NCBI GenBank assembly: GCA_003868215.1
Contig: QWDQ01000031.1
Location: 1 to 64,000, forward strand
Length of the DNA: 64,000 bases
Source: Pseudophaeomoniella oleicola
Taxonomy: Eukaryota > Ascomycota > Eurotiomycetes > Phaeomoniellales > Phaeomoniellaceae
Direction of reading: 5' to 3'
In this document: positions 1 through 10,485 of the stretch, in pieces
How positions within the stretch are numbered: the stretch's first letter is position 1
Layout: each line of letters starts with the position of its first letter
Made by a program: the position numbers and the translations under genes
Notes under the pieces: model-generated
Told to the model about the DNA's origin: nothing
The model's database searches: none
Seen by the model: the letters and a program-made list of their open reading frames with translations, nothing else

Positions 1-563
1 AAGAAGAAGAAGAAGAAGAAGAAGAAGAAGAAGAAGAAGAAGAAGAAGAAGAAGAAGAAGAAGAAGAAGAAGAAGAATACCACCACCACCATGATCAAAA
101 TTCTCGGTTGCGTTTCGTTGGGAGCCGGGATCGTGGTCGTATAGTAGTGCTTACTTACTACTACTTCTTTACCTACCTAGGTATCTAACATAGATGTATG
201 TACCTAGAGAGGAGGAGGAGGAGGAGGGGGGTTGCGTTTAGATAGTAAGAACCTGACCTCGCTTAGGACTTGAATTGAGCCGATTCCTCATGGGTATCTT
301 GTACATTTTGTTAATTAGTTAGTGCTTTGTTTTTGTTCGGCGTGCACAGAGGCCGCTTAAATCATTTACCCGTGTGGACTGGAGGTGGTCGTGAGAGGTG
401 ATGGAAGAAGTGGGCAAAGGAAAAGGAAGACATAATTTGCATTGGACGCTTGGGGTGGATGAGGAGGGGGTCATAAAGGCGTTGTTTCGATAAGATCTCC
501 TATTTCGTTCGTTTCCGTATCTCCGTTATATCAAAAGTAAATTCGATGGGAAAGTAAACAATT
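1..563. repeat. (AAG)n microsatellite and 3' flank of the P450 gene
   Basis: Positions 1-75 are an uninterrupted AAG trinucleotide repeat, cut by the window edge, so its full length is unknown. A short CCA run and a GAG/GGA-rich run near 210-230 follow. The palindrome TACCTAGGTA lies at 174-183. I see no gene in this stretch; the part next to 563 is the 3' flank of the P450 gene on the minus strand. Confidence 0.9.
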
Positions 564-2198
564 TCACCATCCTTCAACCCTCTCCATATCAACCCACACT
601 CCACCGATGATGATGTCGGCAATGGCGTAGAATCTACTCGCCTTGGCAAGGTCCATCTGTCCCGGCGCTCCGACGCCTTTCAGCTCGAATTTGAACATGC
701 CGATCAAGACGGCGAGGATGACGGCGATTTCGGCGCGCGCGAAACGTTCGCCAATACAGCTTTTCGGGCCGCCGGAGAAGGACATCATAGAGTAAGGAGA
801 AGAAGCACCGCCAGAGGTGAGTTTGAGGTCGGTGGACGAGGTGGGGGAAAGGAAGCGATACGGGTCGAATATCGTGGGAGGGGAGGGGGTGGTGGGCCAG
901 TTCCGGGGGAGGATGTTGGACGCACACGGACAGATCAGGACGGGGGTATTCTCAGGGAACAGGTGGTTGCCAAGAAGGGTGGGTTTGGTGGTGATGCGGT
1001 CGTACACAGGGACGGGGCAGTGGAAGCGCAAAACTTCGTTGATGAAGGATGCGAGGGTGGGGATGGAGTCGATGCCATCGGGTGTGAACGGCTGCTTGCT
1101 ATGCGGTGACGGGAGATGGTTGCGAATATCTTCACGAAGACGGTCTTGGACTTTAGGATGATGGGAAAGTTCGTATAATGCCCAGGTGAGCGCGGTGGAG
1201 CTGGTCTCGTGACCGGCGAATAGGAAGGTCATGCAGTAATCCACCAACTCCGACGGCGTCGCAGTACCGTCGCGAATAGCGAAGTCGAGGATATCGGTTT
1301 TGGGTTTCTCAGCTCCGCCTGTACGGATCATTTCTTGACGTTGTGTTACTATAGTCAGAGCATTCTCTCGGAATTCGCGGTTCGATTTCAGGAGTTGGGG
1401 ATCAGCCCTGTAGCGAAGCCAGCGCCATTCTGGAAAGATGGCGTTGAAGATGCGCAGACGTTTCTTGCCACCAGGGGTCATCGTCTTCTTATAAGCGTTG
1501 ATAAATTGGCCTTCGGGGTTCTGGATGGAATTAAAGTCGGTTGCAAAGCCTCCAAGCCCAACGATATCGAGTGTGACTCTGCTAAACCACCGCGAGATGT
1601 TGATCGGCGTCGTTTGACTTGCGCTCTCACTGGACACAACTTCTGCAAGCTCGACCGCCTTTTCCCAGAACAATGGATACTGAGCTCTGACAGAAGGCGC
1701 ATTGAAGGCAGGCTGTACCCGACGTCGAAGAACCTTGTGGGTCTGACCGAAAGTCGTCACGAGGTTCGTACGTCCAAGCATCAGCTCCAAGATAACGGTC
1801 AATGGCCGCTGGATTGTATCGGTCTTCATTACAGCGTCCCGTATTGTATCCTCGGACAGTAGAATTATTCTCTCTGTATTGAAGAGCGAAAAGATACGAA
1901 TGATGCCATCATGTTTGATTTCCTGGGACCACCTAATATAGTCAGGAGGGTCAGATCCCTTAAGACCAAGATGCCACCACTTTTGTTCCGGTGGTGAAGG
2001 ATACTTTCGGAGAGGACTCAGATGTATAGGCCATAAATAGACCTTATATATGAACCACAGGAGTAGACCAGGGACAACTGCAATTGGATAACCAAATATG
2101 ACCCCCAGCCATGACCTGTCCCTGAAAGGCCATCTGTACTCAAAAAGCGCAATAAATGCAGATAATGCCAGTGGCAGTAGCGTGCTAGGCCGCAACAT
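564..2198 (-). CDS. Cytochrome P450 monooxygenase
   Basis: Intronless gene of 544 codons. The product is a microsomal heme-thiolate monooxygenase that would oxidise a small lipophilic substrate with electrons from a P450 reductase. Seen in the sequence: two hydrophobic segments near the N-terminus (about residues 5-20 and 33-52) that should anchor it in the ER; the I-helix oxygen-activation motif AGHETS (328-333); the K-helix ExxR (E388/R391); and the heme-binding loop FSGGPKSCIG with the thiolate ligand C481. The length is normal for a fungal class II P450. The ATG at 2198 fits because the membrane anchor follows at once. The substrate cannot be read from sequence. It stands apart from the enzyme cluster at 12.6-29 kb, with the ABC exporter and others between them, so a shared pathway is possible but unproven. 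Confidence 0.93.
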   Translation of the reverse strand: MLRPSTLLPLALSAFIALFEYRWPFRDRSWLGVIFGYPIAVVPGLLLWFIYKVYLWPIHLSPLRKYPSPPEQKWWHLGLKGSDPPDYIRWSQEIKHDGIIRIFSLFNTERIILLSEDTIRDAVMKTDTIQRPLTVILELMLGRTNLVTTFGQTHKVLRRRVQPAFNAPSVRAQYPLFWEKAVELAEVVSSESASQTTPINISRWFSRVTLDIVGLGGFATDFNSIQNPEGQFINAYKKTMTPGGKKRLRIFNAIFPEWRWLRYRADPQLLKSNREFRENALTIVTQRQEMIRTGGAEKPKTDILDFAIRDGTATPSELVDYCMTFLFAGHETSSTALTWALYELSHHPKVQDRLREDIRNHLPSPHSKQPFTPDGIDSIPTLASFINEVLRFHCPVPVYDRITTKPTLLGNHLFPENTPVLICPCASNILPRNWPTTPSPPTIFDPYRFLSPTSSTDLKLTSGGASSPYSMMSFSGGPKSCIGERFARAEIAVILAVLIGMFKFELKGVGAPGQMDLAKASRFYAIADIIIGGVWVDMERVEGW

Positions 2199-3128
2199 CG
2201 CAGGAAGGGTAGATGGGTATTTACAGAACGGGGATTGTGGCCTTGGAATAGAAGTGATGAAGTTGATTTTCTGGCTTCAGGGAGGAGACATGGCATTCTT
2301 ATCGAAGAGCCTATTGCGAATCAAGTGATAGGCCGCCTGGTCAGACAAACGTTGAGCGTTGCCGGGTCCCGATGACAAACATTCCGGTCAGCACTAGAGT
2401 CGGGAGCCCCAGTTCGATGCCATAAACAGTAGTTGGTCGGCTATAAGCTCGAAAGAACAGAGACGATGGACGAGATGACTGATCCACCTTCTTCCTCGCG
2501 TTACTACGTAGTACACGGAGCTTTGTCGGATCTGCCAGATATTGATACTGCAGCACTGCTGCTTGGTGTACTACGTAGTACAACGTTTATCCGACAAGTG
2601 TTGCATTGAGGTCCACAGTGGAGGACTTGCAACGTATTGAGTATCTGCAGCTGAAATCAATGATTTCCTATTGGATGTCTACCATCAAGTCAGACATCGC
2701 ATGCCAGGCTATGACTGCAGCAGCGGTAGGCGAGCAACCATACTCTCGTGCGCTCGGCTAGCGTACTAGGGTCTGGAAGACCAGGATGAATCTATCTGCC
2801 TAAGTAGATAGTAAGGGTATAAGTGTTTTGTGTGAGGAAAAGAAGAAGAAGGAACACCGAGTTGTTGCCAGAAATGACGTTCTCAATGAAGTTGGTGGAG
2901 AGACCCGATGCCAAGCGAACGGTGCCGAGGGGCGCCAGAAATGAGGATTCAGTGGTGGGGGTCAAATTCTGATGTGAAGCGACATTTCTCGAGATTTATC
3001 ATATGTCTCTCACGCACTGATCAATATCTCACTCGAAGCCTGACAGGTTACAAAAGTTCAGACAGGACACGACACATTCTCCCCCAGATCAACCATCCTA
3101 TCGATTCACCACCAAACTCGATTCCAAC
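2199..3128. other. Intergenic region with palindromes and an inverted repeat
   Basis: No gene recognised. It is the divergent upstream region of the P450 (minus) and the PBDC1-like gene (plus). It holds two copies of the palindrome TACTACGTAGTA (2502-2513 and 2569-2580; the second extends to 14 bp as GTACTACGTAGTAC, 2568-2581). The inverted pair TTGTCGGAT (2523-2531) and ATCCGACAA (2589-2597) interleaves with them. Short reading frames here show no family features. Confidence 0.6.
2502..2597. repeat. Paired TACTACGTAGTA palindromes interleaved with a 9-bp inverted repeat
   Basis: Two exact 12-bp palindromes and a perfect 9-bp inverted repeat (TTGTCGGAT / ATCCGACAA) lie within 96 bp. The arrangement could fold into nested hairpins or be the end of a short decayed inverted-repeat element. 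No transposase or target-site duplication was recognised, so it is called only a repeat. Confidence 0.55.
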
Positions 3129-3611
3129 ATGTCGGTCACAAAACAAGCGCCTACCGGCTTCGATCCGGAAACCGCAGATAATTTTGAGGATATGGAAAAG
3201 CAATTCGCTGTCAAAGCTGTTCAACATATGGCGACCTACTGGGCCATTCTAGAGAAGATACGTGGCTCACAGCTTAGACTGACCAAGATGGATGATGAAA
3301 TATATGCCCATTTCAAAGAAGAATTTCCAGACTTTGACCCCGCAGCCACCATAAATGAAGACGAGATGAAGAGCAAGGCGGGCAAAGAGAAATGGCGAAA
3401 TTGGATGAACCAGTATGAGAAGAAGATTGACGACTTCAACTTCGGAACGATGCTGAGAAACAATCCCAAAGCCGAATACTCGGAGAAAGATACCATCTTT
3501 GCGATGAGGATGCAATTCTATGCAATTGAGATTGCGCGGAATCGAGCTGGTCTGAATGACTGGGTTTATGAGGAGAAACATGCTTTTGAGGATAAAGACA
3601 AGAATGCGTGA
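3129..3611 (+). CDS. PBDC1 / YPL225W-like protein, putative eEF1A-biogenesis chaperone
   Basis: Intronless gene of 160 residues. It matches the small PBDC1 family (yeast Ypl225w) as I remember it: an N-terminal helical part with HMATYWAILEKI (about 33-44), then SQLRLTKMDDEIYAHFKEEF (about 47-66), which is the family hallmark, and a C-terminal part with KEKWRNWMNQYEKKI. No signal peptide or membrane segment is visible, so it should be cytosolic. Recent yeast work links Ypl225w to folding of newly made translation factor eEF1A; the older name 'polysaccharide biosynthesis domain' is misleading. The start ATG at 3129 sits in a good context (caacATG). The last residues are charged and low in complexity. 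It has no obvious link to its neighbours and looks like a housekeeping gene. Confidence 0.85.
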   Translation: MSVTKQAPTGFDPETADNFEDMEKQFAVKAVQHMATYWAILEKIRGSQLRLTKMDDEIYAHFKEEFPDFDPAATINEDEMKSKAGKEKWRNWMNQYEKKIDDFNFGTMLRNNPKAEYSEKDTIFAMRMQFYAIEIARNRAGLNDWVYEEKHAFEDKDKNA

Positions 3612-4377
3612 AGCATTGGCGACACCTTTCTCATGCTCCAATAGCATACCAACGACTTCATGAACCTCATCGTTCAAAGCCAAGGACCCTTTGCGCATAT
3701 CCGGTCGGATGAGAGAGGGTTGGAGTAATCCTTGCCCTTTTGTGGCCATCAGCTGTATGAAGGCCTGGGAACGTACACCTCAACGAAATCTCAGTGCAAC
3801 TGGCATTGGAACCTTCAGAACATCGCAAGCCATAGTCGCGGCGAGGTCACCCTACTCTGACGATAGGCCTCTCTATAACAATCATCCCAATGAGGTTGAG
3901 GGAATCTTGGACAGAGTAGATAGATCCAAGCTCTTGTCCATAGGGAAGGAAGAGGTGAGAGTGACGTGGACAACATGATTGACGCAGTGCAGGTCAGAGC
4001 AGGATAACGAAGGATACCGAAAGTATCCAAGGAACAATCGAGATGGGTTCGGCGTTGCTCTCTTGTGGTTGGGAATGAAAGGGGTTTACATTCCAAGCGA
4101 GAACAATACTAAGCATTGTACACCACACAGTCAAGTCTGGCTTTCTTTCACGAAAACCTTTCCGGACTCATCAACCTATTTTCATTTCAGTGATGATATC
4201 TGTTTGCTATGCCGCTCAATCTCAGGTTCATGTTTCTTTCTGTTTGCTATCTCGCATATTCTGCGCATACCATGCATACTTTGGTTACGTAGCCCTAGCG
4301 ATCACCATGCGTATGCTCAAGCTTTCTATTGTCGATGACCCGTCGGATGGCAAGCAGCGTAGAAGCCAATTACAGTT
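3612..4377. other. Intergenic region upstream of the ABC transporter
   Basis: No gene recognised on either strand. Short frames of 90-119 codons have no recognisable motif and overlap each other on opposite strands. It should contain the 3' end of the PBDC1-like gene and the promoter and leader of the ABC transporter; the stretch just before 4378 is partly CT-rich. Confidence 0.5.
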
Positions 4378-7300
4378 ATGGCGACTCCTGTGGAAAGCCC
4401 TGAAACTCATCTTGAGAGGCCTGGAAACTCCGAGCAACAGTCTCCGTCAGGTTGGAGCGCCTTATTCAACTTTACTACCCGGCGACATAACCCGACCCTC
4501 CTACTCGCCCTGATCTTTAGTGCAGCTTCTGGGGTCATTGTCCCCATCCTGGCGGTTTTGTTCGGCAAGATCTTCGGGAGTTTCACGGACTACGGTGCTG
4601 GCACTGTTGATGGCAAAGTATTAACTCATCATATCACTACGTATGTGATAGCTGTCGTCGCTCTCGGTGGTGCTACGTGGTTGTCTAATGGACTCTATTG
4701 TACGGCATGGATGGCATTCGGCGCTCTACAAGCGCAAGAAATCAGAGATCGCCTCTTTGAAGATCTTCTTCACAAAGAGGTTGAATGGTATGAGACGCAT
4801 ACCAGTGGCATTGGTGCTTTGCTACCGAGACTACAGACGTAAGTCAACATACTTCAATGATAGACAGTTCATTGAACTCCGCAAGTCAGATCAGGGATCT
4901 TCAGATGGCGACATCGCAACCCATTGGATTCGTGGCCCATAATGTGGTCAGCACCTTAGCGTCTCTGGGTTTGGCTTTCTACTATTCATGGAGACTCACG
5001 CTTGTAACGATGTCAACCGTCCCAGTGGCTTTCCTCGTCTTAGCCGTTATCTCTGCAACCATCCAATCTCACATTGAAGCAGAGAATACAGACCTCACCA
5101 GAGCTGCAAAGTATGCTCACGTAACGATCAATTCTAGCGAAGTTGTCAAGAGCTTTAACGCCCAAGAGCATGAGGTCAACCAGTACTCTGGCGCTGTTAA
5201 AAGTGCCTCGATATCGTACCTTAAGCAGGCGAGGTTTAATGCTTTTCAGATGGGATTTGTTAGGTTCTTTACTCTCGCCATGTTTGTTCAAGGCTTTTGG
5301 TACGGGCACCGTCTTACAGCTAAAGATGGACTATCCACGCAAGACGTAACAACGACATTCTGGGCTTGCCTCTTAGCTATAAAGGCGTTTGAAGATATTC
5401 TACCCCAGGCTTTAGTTCTTGAAAAGGGACGTGCTGCTGGAGCGGGTTTGAAAACTCTCCTTGAAAAAGTCAAAAGAGAACCTACAGAGCGGACTTCAAG
5501 TGGCCTCAAGGCTCCCAGATTCTGTGATGGTGATATAGAATTCAAAGAAGTGAGTACAGAGACTTTCTAGGTGGCTTTCGTTGACCGCCACTCTAGGTCT
5601 CTTTTGCTTACCCTTCACGGCCGGGGCACGCCGTTTTAAAGAAGTCAAGTTTCTTCTTTCCAGCGGGAGAAACAACTTTTCTAGTAGGGAGAAGTGGTTC
5701 AGGTAAGAGCACGATTGGCAACTTGCTGATGCGCTTTCATGATCCCACTGCTGGAGGAATCTTTGTAGATGGCATAAACATGGCTGAGTTGGATATCAAT
5801 TGGCTGAGAAACAACGTGACCCTTATACAGCAGCAAAGTATACTCTTCAACGAGTCTCTTTTGCGTAACATTACTTTTGGGAAACCAGACTTCGCGGGAG
5901 TCTCTGACCAGGAAGTGCAAGAATGTATCAAGCTAGCGTTGCTCGAAGATACCATTGCCCAACTCCCACAAGGAATGCATACGGTACTTGGAAATCTCGG
6001 TGTCGCTCTGAGCGGTGGGCAACGGCAACGTGTTGCAATTGCAAGAGCCAGGCTGAGGAATACACCAATTCTGATCCTTGATGAATCAACAAGTGCGCTG
6101 GACTACATCAACCGGACAGCGGTCATGGCAGCTATTCGGAAATGGAGAGCTGGCAGAACAACAATCATAATCACCCATGAAATGTCCCAAATCAACGACG
6201 CGGATTTCGTTTATGTTTTGCAGAACGGCAGCGTGGTGCAGGAAGGGTTCCGGCAGCATATGGAAGTTGCGTCCGGAGCTTTCAGACATCTTATAGGTAT
6301 TAGAGAGGGAGACGAGACCGATCCGCGTATGACCGCCGGAAGATCACTCACACGGCAAGATCACTCTTCACAAGGAGCAGCAATTTCAAGCTCCTCACTT
6401 CTACGACAGAGCTCTGCTTTTCAGCAAGACAAGCAAGCATCGGTGTTCGAGATGGTCAATTCACAACCTTTGCGCAGGGCATCGGCTGTTGTTTACAATT
6501 TTCCTGACGATGGTCTGACTCGCAGATCGCCATCACCATATTCTCGGACTCCAGAAGTCAATAAAGCTCTTCAAATACCCTCTGGATCTCGACCATTGTC
6601 AACTTTCTCGTTTCTGGCAGGACCTACAGATCTTCGTGCTTTAGAGTTGCAAGGCATGAGCTCTCAGGTGACAAGGCCAGTTAGCATGCATGGCCTGGCA
6701 GGAACACGAGAGGACCACCATAGTGCTATGAGCAGACTTCGTATTCGGCGGCTAGCAACCCGGAAAAAGGCCCTTCGTCAACGTGGCAGTAGTGATCCCG
6801 CCTCCGATATCCCTAAGGAAAGTACATCAGTCTTACTCATATTATCTACAATCTGGCCAACATTGACGGCTCCATATCGCCTTTTGTTGGTCCTTGCACT
6901 CTCAGCAGCCCTTACAAATGCAGCTGGACCACCTGTATTCTCTTTGATCTTTTCGCGGCTCATGATGACATTCTTTCATCCGAAGGAAGAGACACACAAA
7001 GCACTCATCTACTCCTTGGCCATCCTTGGGGTTGCTATTGTTGACGGCTGTGGATGCTATATCATGCATTACCTCTTCGAAGGCTGCGGCCAGGTTTGGG
7101 TTGATACCTTACGTATTGAAGCGTTGAGACGTATCATCAATCAGCCAAAGGAATGGTTTGAGGATGACAAGAACGGCATGAATACCCTCTCTGCGTGCCT
7201 GGACCGGAATGCCAACGAAATGCGAAATCTTCTAGGCCGGTTCGCCGGCCTTTTGTTCATCGCTACCGTCATGGTCTTCATAGCTGTCGTCTGGTCCCTG

Positions 7301-8829
7301 GCTGTCTGTTGGAAACTAACACTTGTGGCTATTGCAGCTATCTCGGTAATGTATGGTGTCACGAAAGCATTCGAATCGGTGACAGCAAGATGGGAGAGCT
7401 TAACGAACGATGCTGTAGACGTCTGCGGAGGCATTCTGATGGATACCTTCAGTGATATCAAGACTGTCAGATCTCTGACTTTGGAGGCCTATTTCCACAA
7501 GAAATACAGGGTAGCGACAGCAAAGGCGTTGTCGGTTGGCATCAAGCGTGCCATCTATTGTGGATTTCTCTTTGGTGCAGCAGAAAGCGCCATACACTTC
7601 GTGACTGGTAAACACCAACATACTCCTGCCCTACATTTCTCTAGTACTTATACTGACCTTGCCCAGCTCTAATATTCTGGTATGGTGCCCGCATAGTGGC
7701 CGCAGGCGACTTCAGCATCACCTCGATCTTGACAGTCTTCAGCATGATTCTTTTCAGTGCTGCTAATGCCAACGCCGTGCTCCTATTCATTCCGCAGATA
7801 AGATCTTCTGTCGAGACTGCCACCCAGCTTTTGAGCTTAGCCCACCTTCCATCCCAAAAGTCTCATGAGTACGTGGGTGACCGATCCTTTCCTGCAACGC
7901 ATCAGGCAGATATTCAATTCAACGATCTGACCTTCTCCTATCCCACGAGACCCGGAGTGGCTGCCTTGGATCGTCTGTCTTTGCATGTTCCTAGTGGGAA
8001 ATGCACGGCTATCGTTGGACAATCCGGCTCAGGCAAATCCACTATCGCAGCGTTGCTCCTCCGCTTCTATCCCTGCCCACAACACGGACAGACATCATGC
8101 CCACCTCTGACCATCGCCGGTTTCCCTATCACCTCGTTATCCACCCCTTCCCTTCGAGAGTCCATCGCCTTAGTCCCCCAAACCCCAACGCTCTTCCCGA
8201 CCACCGTCTCCGCCAACATCACCTATGGCCTCCCCCTCACCTCCCCTCACACCACCATGCTCTCAATCGAAGCCGCCGCCAAAGCCGCAGGAATCCATGA
8301 CTTCATCACCACGCTTCCTCAGGGCTACAATACCATCATCAGTGACACGAGCGGCGGCGGTGGTGGTGGCGGCATCGGCCTCTCCGGTGGCCAAGCCCAA
8401 CGCCTCGTCATCGCCCGCGCCCTCGTCCGCAACCCTCGCATCCTGATCCTCGACGAATCCACAAGCGCACTAGACCACGAAAGCGCATCGCAAATCCGCG
8501 ACACCGTCAGAAACTTGGTCAGCGAAAATCAACATGCATCACCACACCCACACCCACACCTTCAGCAGCAGCAGCAGCAGCGCCACCAGCGCCAGTACCC
8601 AATGACCGTAATCCTAATCACCCACTCAAAAGACATGATGACCCTAGGCGATAAAATCGCCGTCATGAAGAACGGGAGATGCGTTGAGCAGGGTACATTT
8701 GAGGAACTGAAGAGGAAGCGGACGACTGGGGATGGGGATGGGGATGGGGATGGGGCGGGCGAATTGGCGAGGATTTTGAGGGCGGCGGGCGGGGGGGAAC
8801 GTGGTCGTGGAGGAAGAGGAGGAGGGTAA
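4378..8829 (+). CDS. ste6: Full-size ABC exporter of the Ste6 / multidrug (ABCB) type
   Basis: Four exons, 4378-4838, 4886-5549, 5597-7607 and 7667-8829, give 1432 residues. Layout is TMD1, NBD1, linker, TMD2, NBD2. NBD1 has Walker A GRSGSGKST (406-414), LSGGQ (513-517) and ILDESTSALD (D537/E538). NBD2 has Walker A GQSGSGKST (1163-1171), LSGGQ (1283-1287) and LDESTSALD (D1307/E1308), so both sites look catalytically complete. TMD2 begins near residue 790 after a Ser/Arg-rich linker of about 170 residues that may be regulatory. In ascomycetes the closest family carries the farnesylated a-type pheromone (Ste6, AtrD-like), but general drug export is possible. Introns 1 and 2 are 47 bp, intron 3 is 59 bp; intron 1 seems to end in the rare acceptor gcaag. 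Oddities are a Gly run just before the second LSGGQ, a His/Pro/Gln-rich insert between Walker B and the H-loop of NBD2, and a Gly/Arg-rich tail. Confidence 0.85.
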
Positions 8830-9393
8830 AATGGACGAGGGTGGTTGTATGAATTTGCTCATATCTCGCTCCATTCTAGACCTTGCTTTTTGTGACGACT
8901 ACTACTACTACTAATCTCTCTCGCTCTTTATATAGGTATGTGTTTGTTTGTTCAATCTGTCTCTGGCATCAACATTTCCAAGGATTTGGTTATGGGATTT
9001 TATAATGAGAAATTGTTATGCCGACAGACAGACAGAGAGGCAGATGGAGCTCAAGGGATGAGATAAGATGGATGGAAGGGAGGGCTATTACAGCATTGAT
9101 TTGGGTTTCGTTTTTCTTTTCAATGAGAGAGAGGTACGGATTGAGGAGGATTGGTTTGTTCTAATTCTTCTTCTTATGGTGGCGTGGTATCATTTGGTCC
9201 GGGGGTGTTAGCTCTAGGATAGCAAATTGGCTTCTGGTGGGTTGTCATGTTGTGTGTCGAGATCTTTTCAAGAGAAAGGTCGCTTGCTACTGGAGTGACC
9301 CCTCTAAAATGCTTCTGGACCCTGCTTCCGTCCTTCTTCCTGTTCCTGATCCCGGCCTTGGACAGAGTTGCGTTACAGATGACTGCCATACAT
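8830..9393. other. Convergent 3' intergenic region
   Basis: No gene seen. It separates the 3' ends of the ABC exporter (plus) and the mutarotase (minus), so it should hold both terminators and poly(A) sites. It contains a short (CTA)n run near 8899 and purine-rich stretches. Confidence 0.5.
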
Positions 9394-10485
9394 TCATATC
9401 TGTTTCTTGATCATCTGTGTGCCCTCCCACGCATCACCGGCCTCGAGTTTCGTGAATGAAGAGACTTGTCCCGGTTCGACACAGATCATATTCTTCCATG
9501 CGCCTTCGGGACCGAAATCGCTCATCCCTGCTGCCTTGTCGGCCCATGGATTCCATATCGTGCAATCGCTCATGCCGTCGCGCGTCACCGTGAAAGACGG
9601 TTTACCGGATTCGACCACCGTAATGGGAGCTGTTGGATCGAGAGCGGTGTATACTCGGTCCAATTCACCCGGAACTGAAATTGTGGATGCTTCCTCCGTG
9701 AAAGTTTGACCTGACCGCACTTTGTCAACGTATTCCTTCGATTGGAGTCCTTTAACTTCAGTTTTGGTGATGTCCTGCGTAGAGCAGTCAGTACCCGTTG
9801 CTTAGGAATCTGCAGATTTGCGCGACAACGAACCTTGATCCTCAAGTATGTGTGGAACAGGCACATGAAATCAAATGCCTCTGCGCCCTTATTCTGAACG
9901 TGCATATTCGTCTCCAATGCGTCCTTGTACAATGTCACGCTGTACACCAGCCCAAAATCATACGGCCATGCTTTCTTTGCTTCTTCGTCGAGCATTGAAG
10001 AAGAGAGTCCAAAATCTAATTTCACACAATCATCCGCTTTCGCCTTGTCGGCCTTTCCAAAGGACTCTGAGCTGGATTTCCCGAGGAACTCCCATGTCGA
10101 CGTTCGTGCAAAGCCGTGTTGCGGTAAGGATGAGGTCGCATGGTTTTCGGGCGGTGGACCAAAGACCTATCAAAAGATGTTTAGCGCTTTTAATATAGTC
10201 ATACTGTAGAATACAGCGCAGGTGCGAATGTGGCCTTACAGGGAAGACTAATGGAATGCCTCCACGGATGGCTTTCGAGCCGTCAAGCTTAGCTTTGCTA
10301 CTCAAAAACAATTGTTCTTCGCCGCCTGCAAGCTTCCATGAAGTTACCGTTGCTCCGTAGAGATATACTGTTACGGATTCACCCGTAAATAGTCTTGCTG
10401 TGACTGTTGAGTTGGTCATATCAACGAGAGGCTGAGGGATTGCGGGGGAGACAGGGATCGCAGATGGACGGTTAGGACGATCCAT
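9394..10485 (-). CDS. Glucose-6-phosphate 1-epimerase (hexose-6-phosphate mutarotase)
   Basis: Three exons on the minus strand, 10485-10240, 10166-9834 and 9774-9394, give 319 residues with phase-0 introns of 73 and 59 bp. The family is the aldose-1-epimerase fold of yeast YMR099C, which interconverts the alpha and beta anomers of glucose-6-phosphate and related sugar phosphates in the cytosol. Diagnostic parts in order: YLYGATVTSWK and EEQLFLSSKAKLDGSKAIRG with the Arg of the phosphate site, GGIPLVFPVFGPP, PQHGFART with the catalytic-type His, FHTYLRI with a second His, and ICVEPGQV with the catalytic-type Glu. The ATG at 10485 is chosen because upstream codons in the same frame look like leader and because the family starts here. 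No signal peptide is seen. A TATA-like element lies about 135 bp upstream. Confidence 0.9.

Noticed and set aside
817-1161. Plus-strand frames inside the P450 gene
   Set aside because: Antisense shadows of a well-supported intronless gene.
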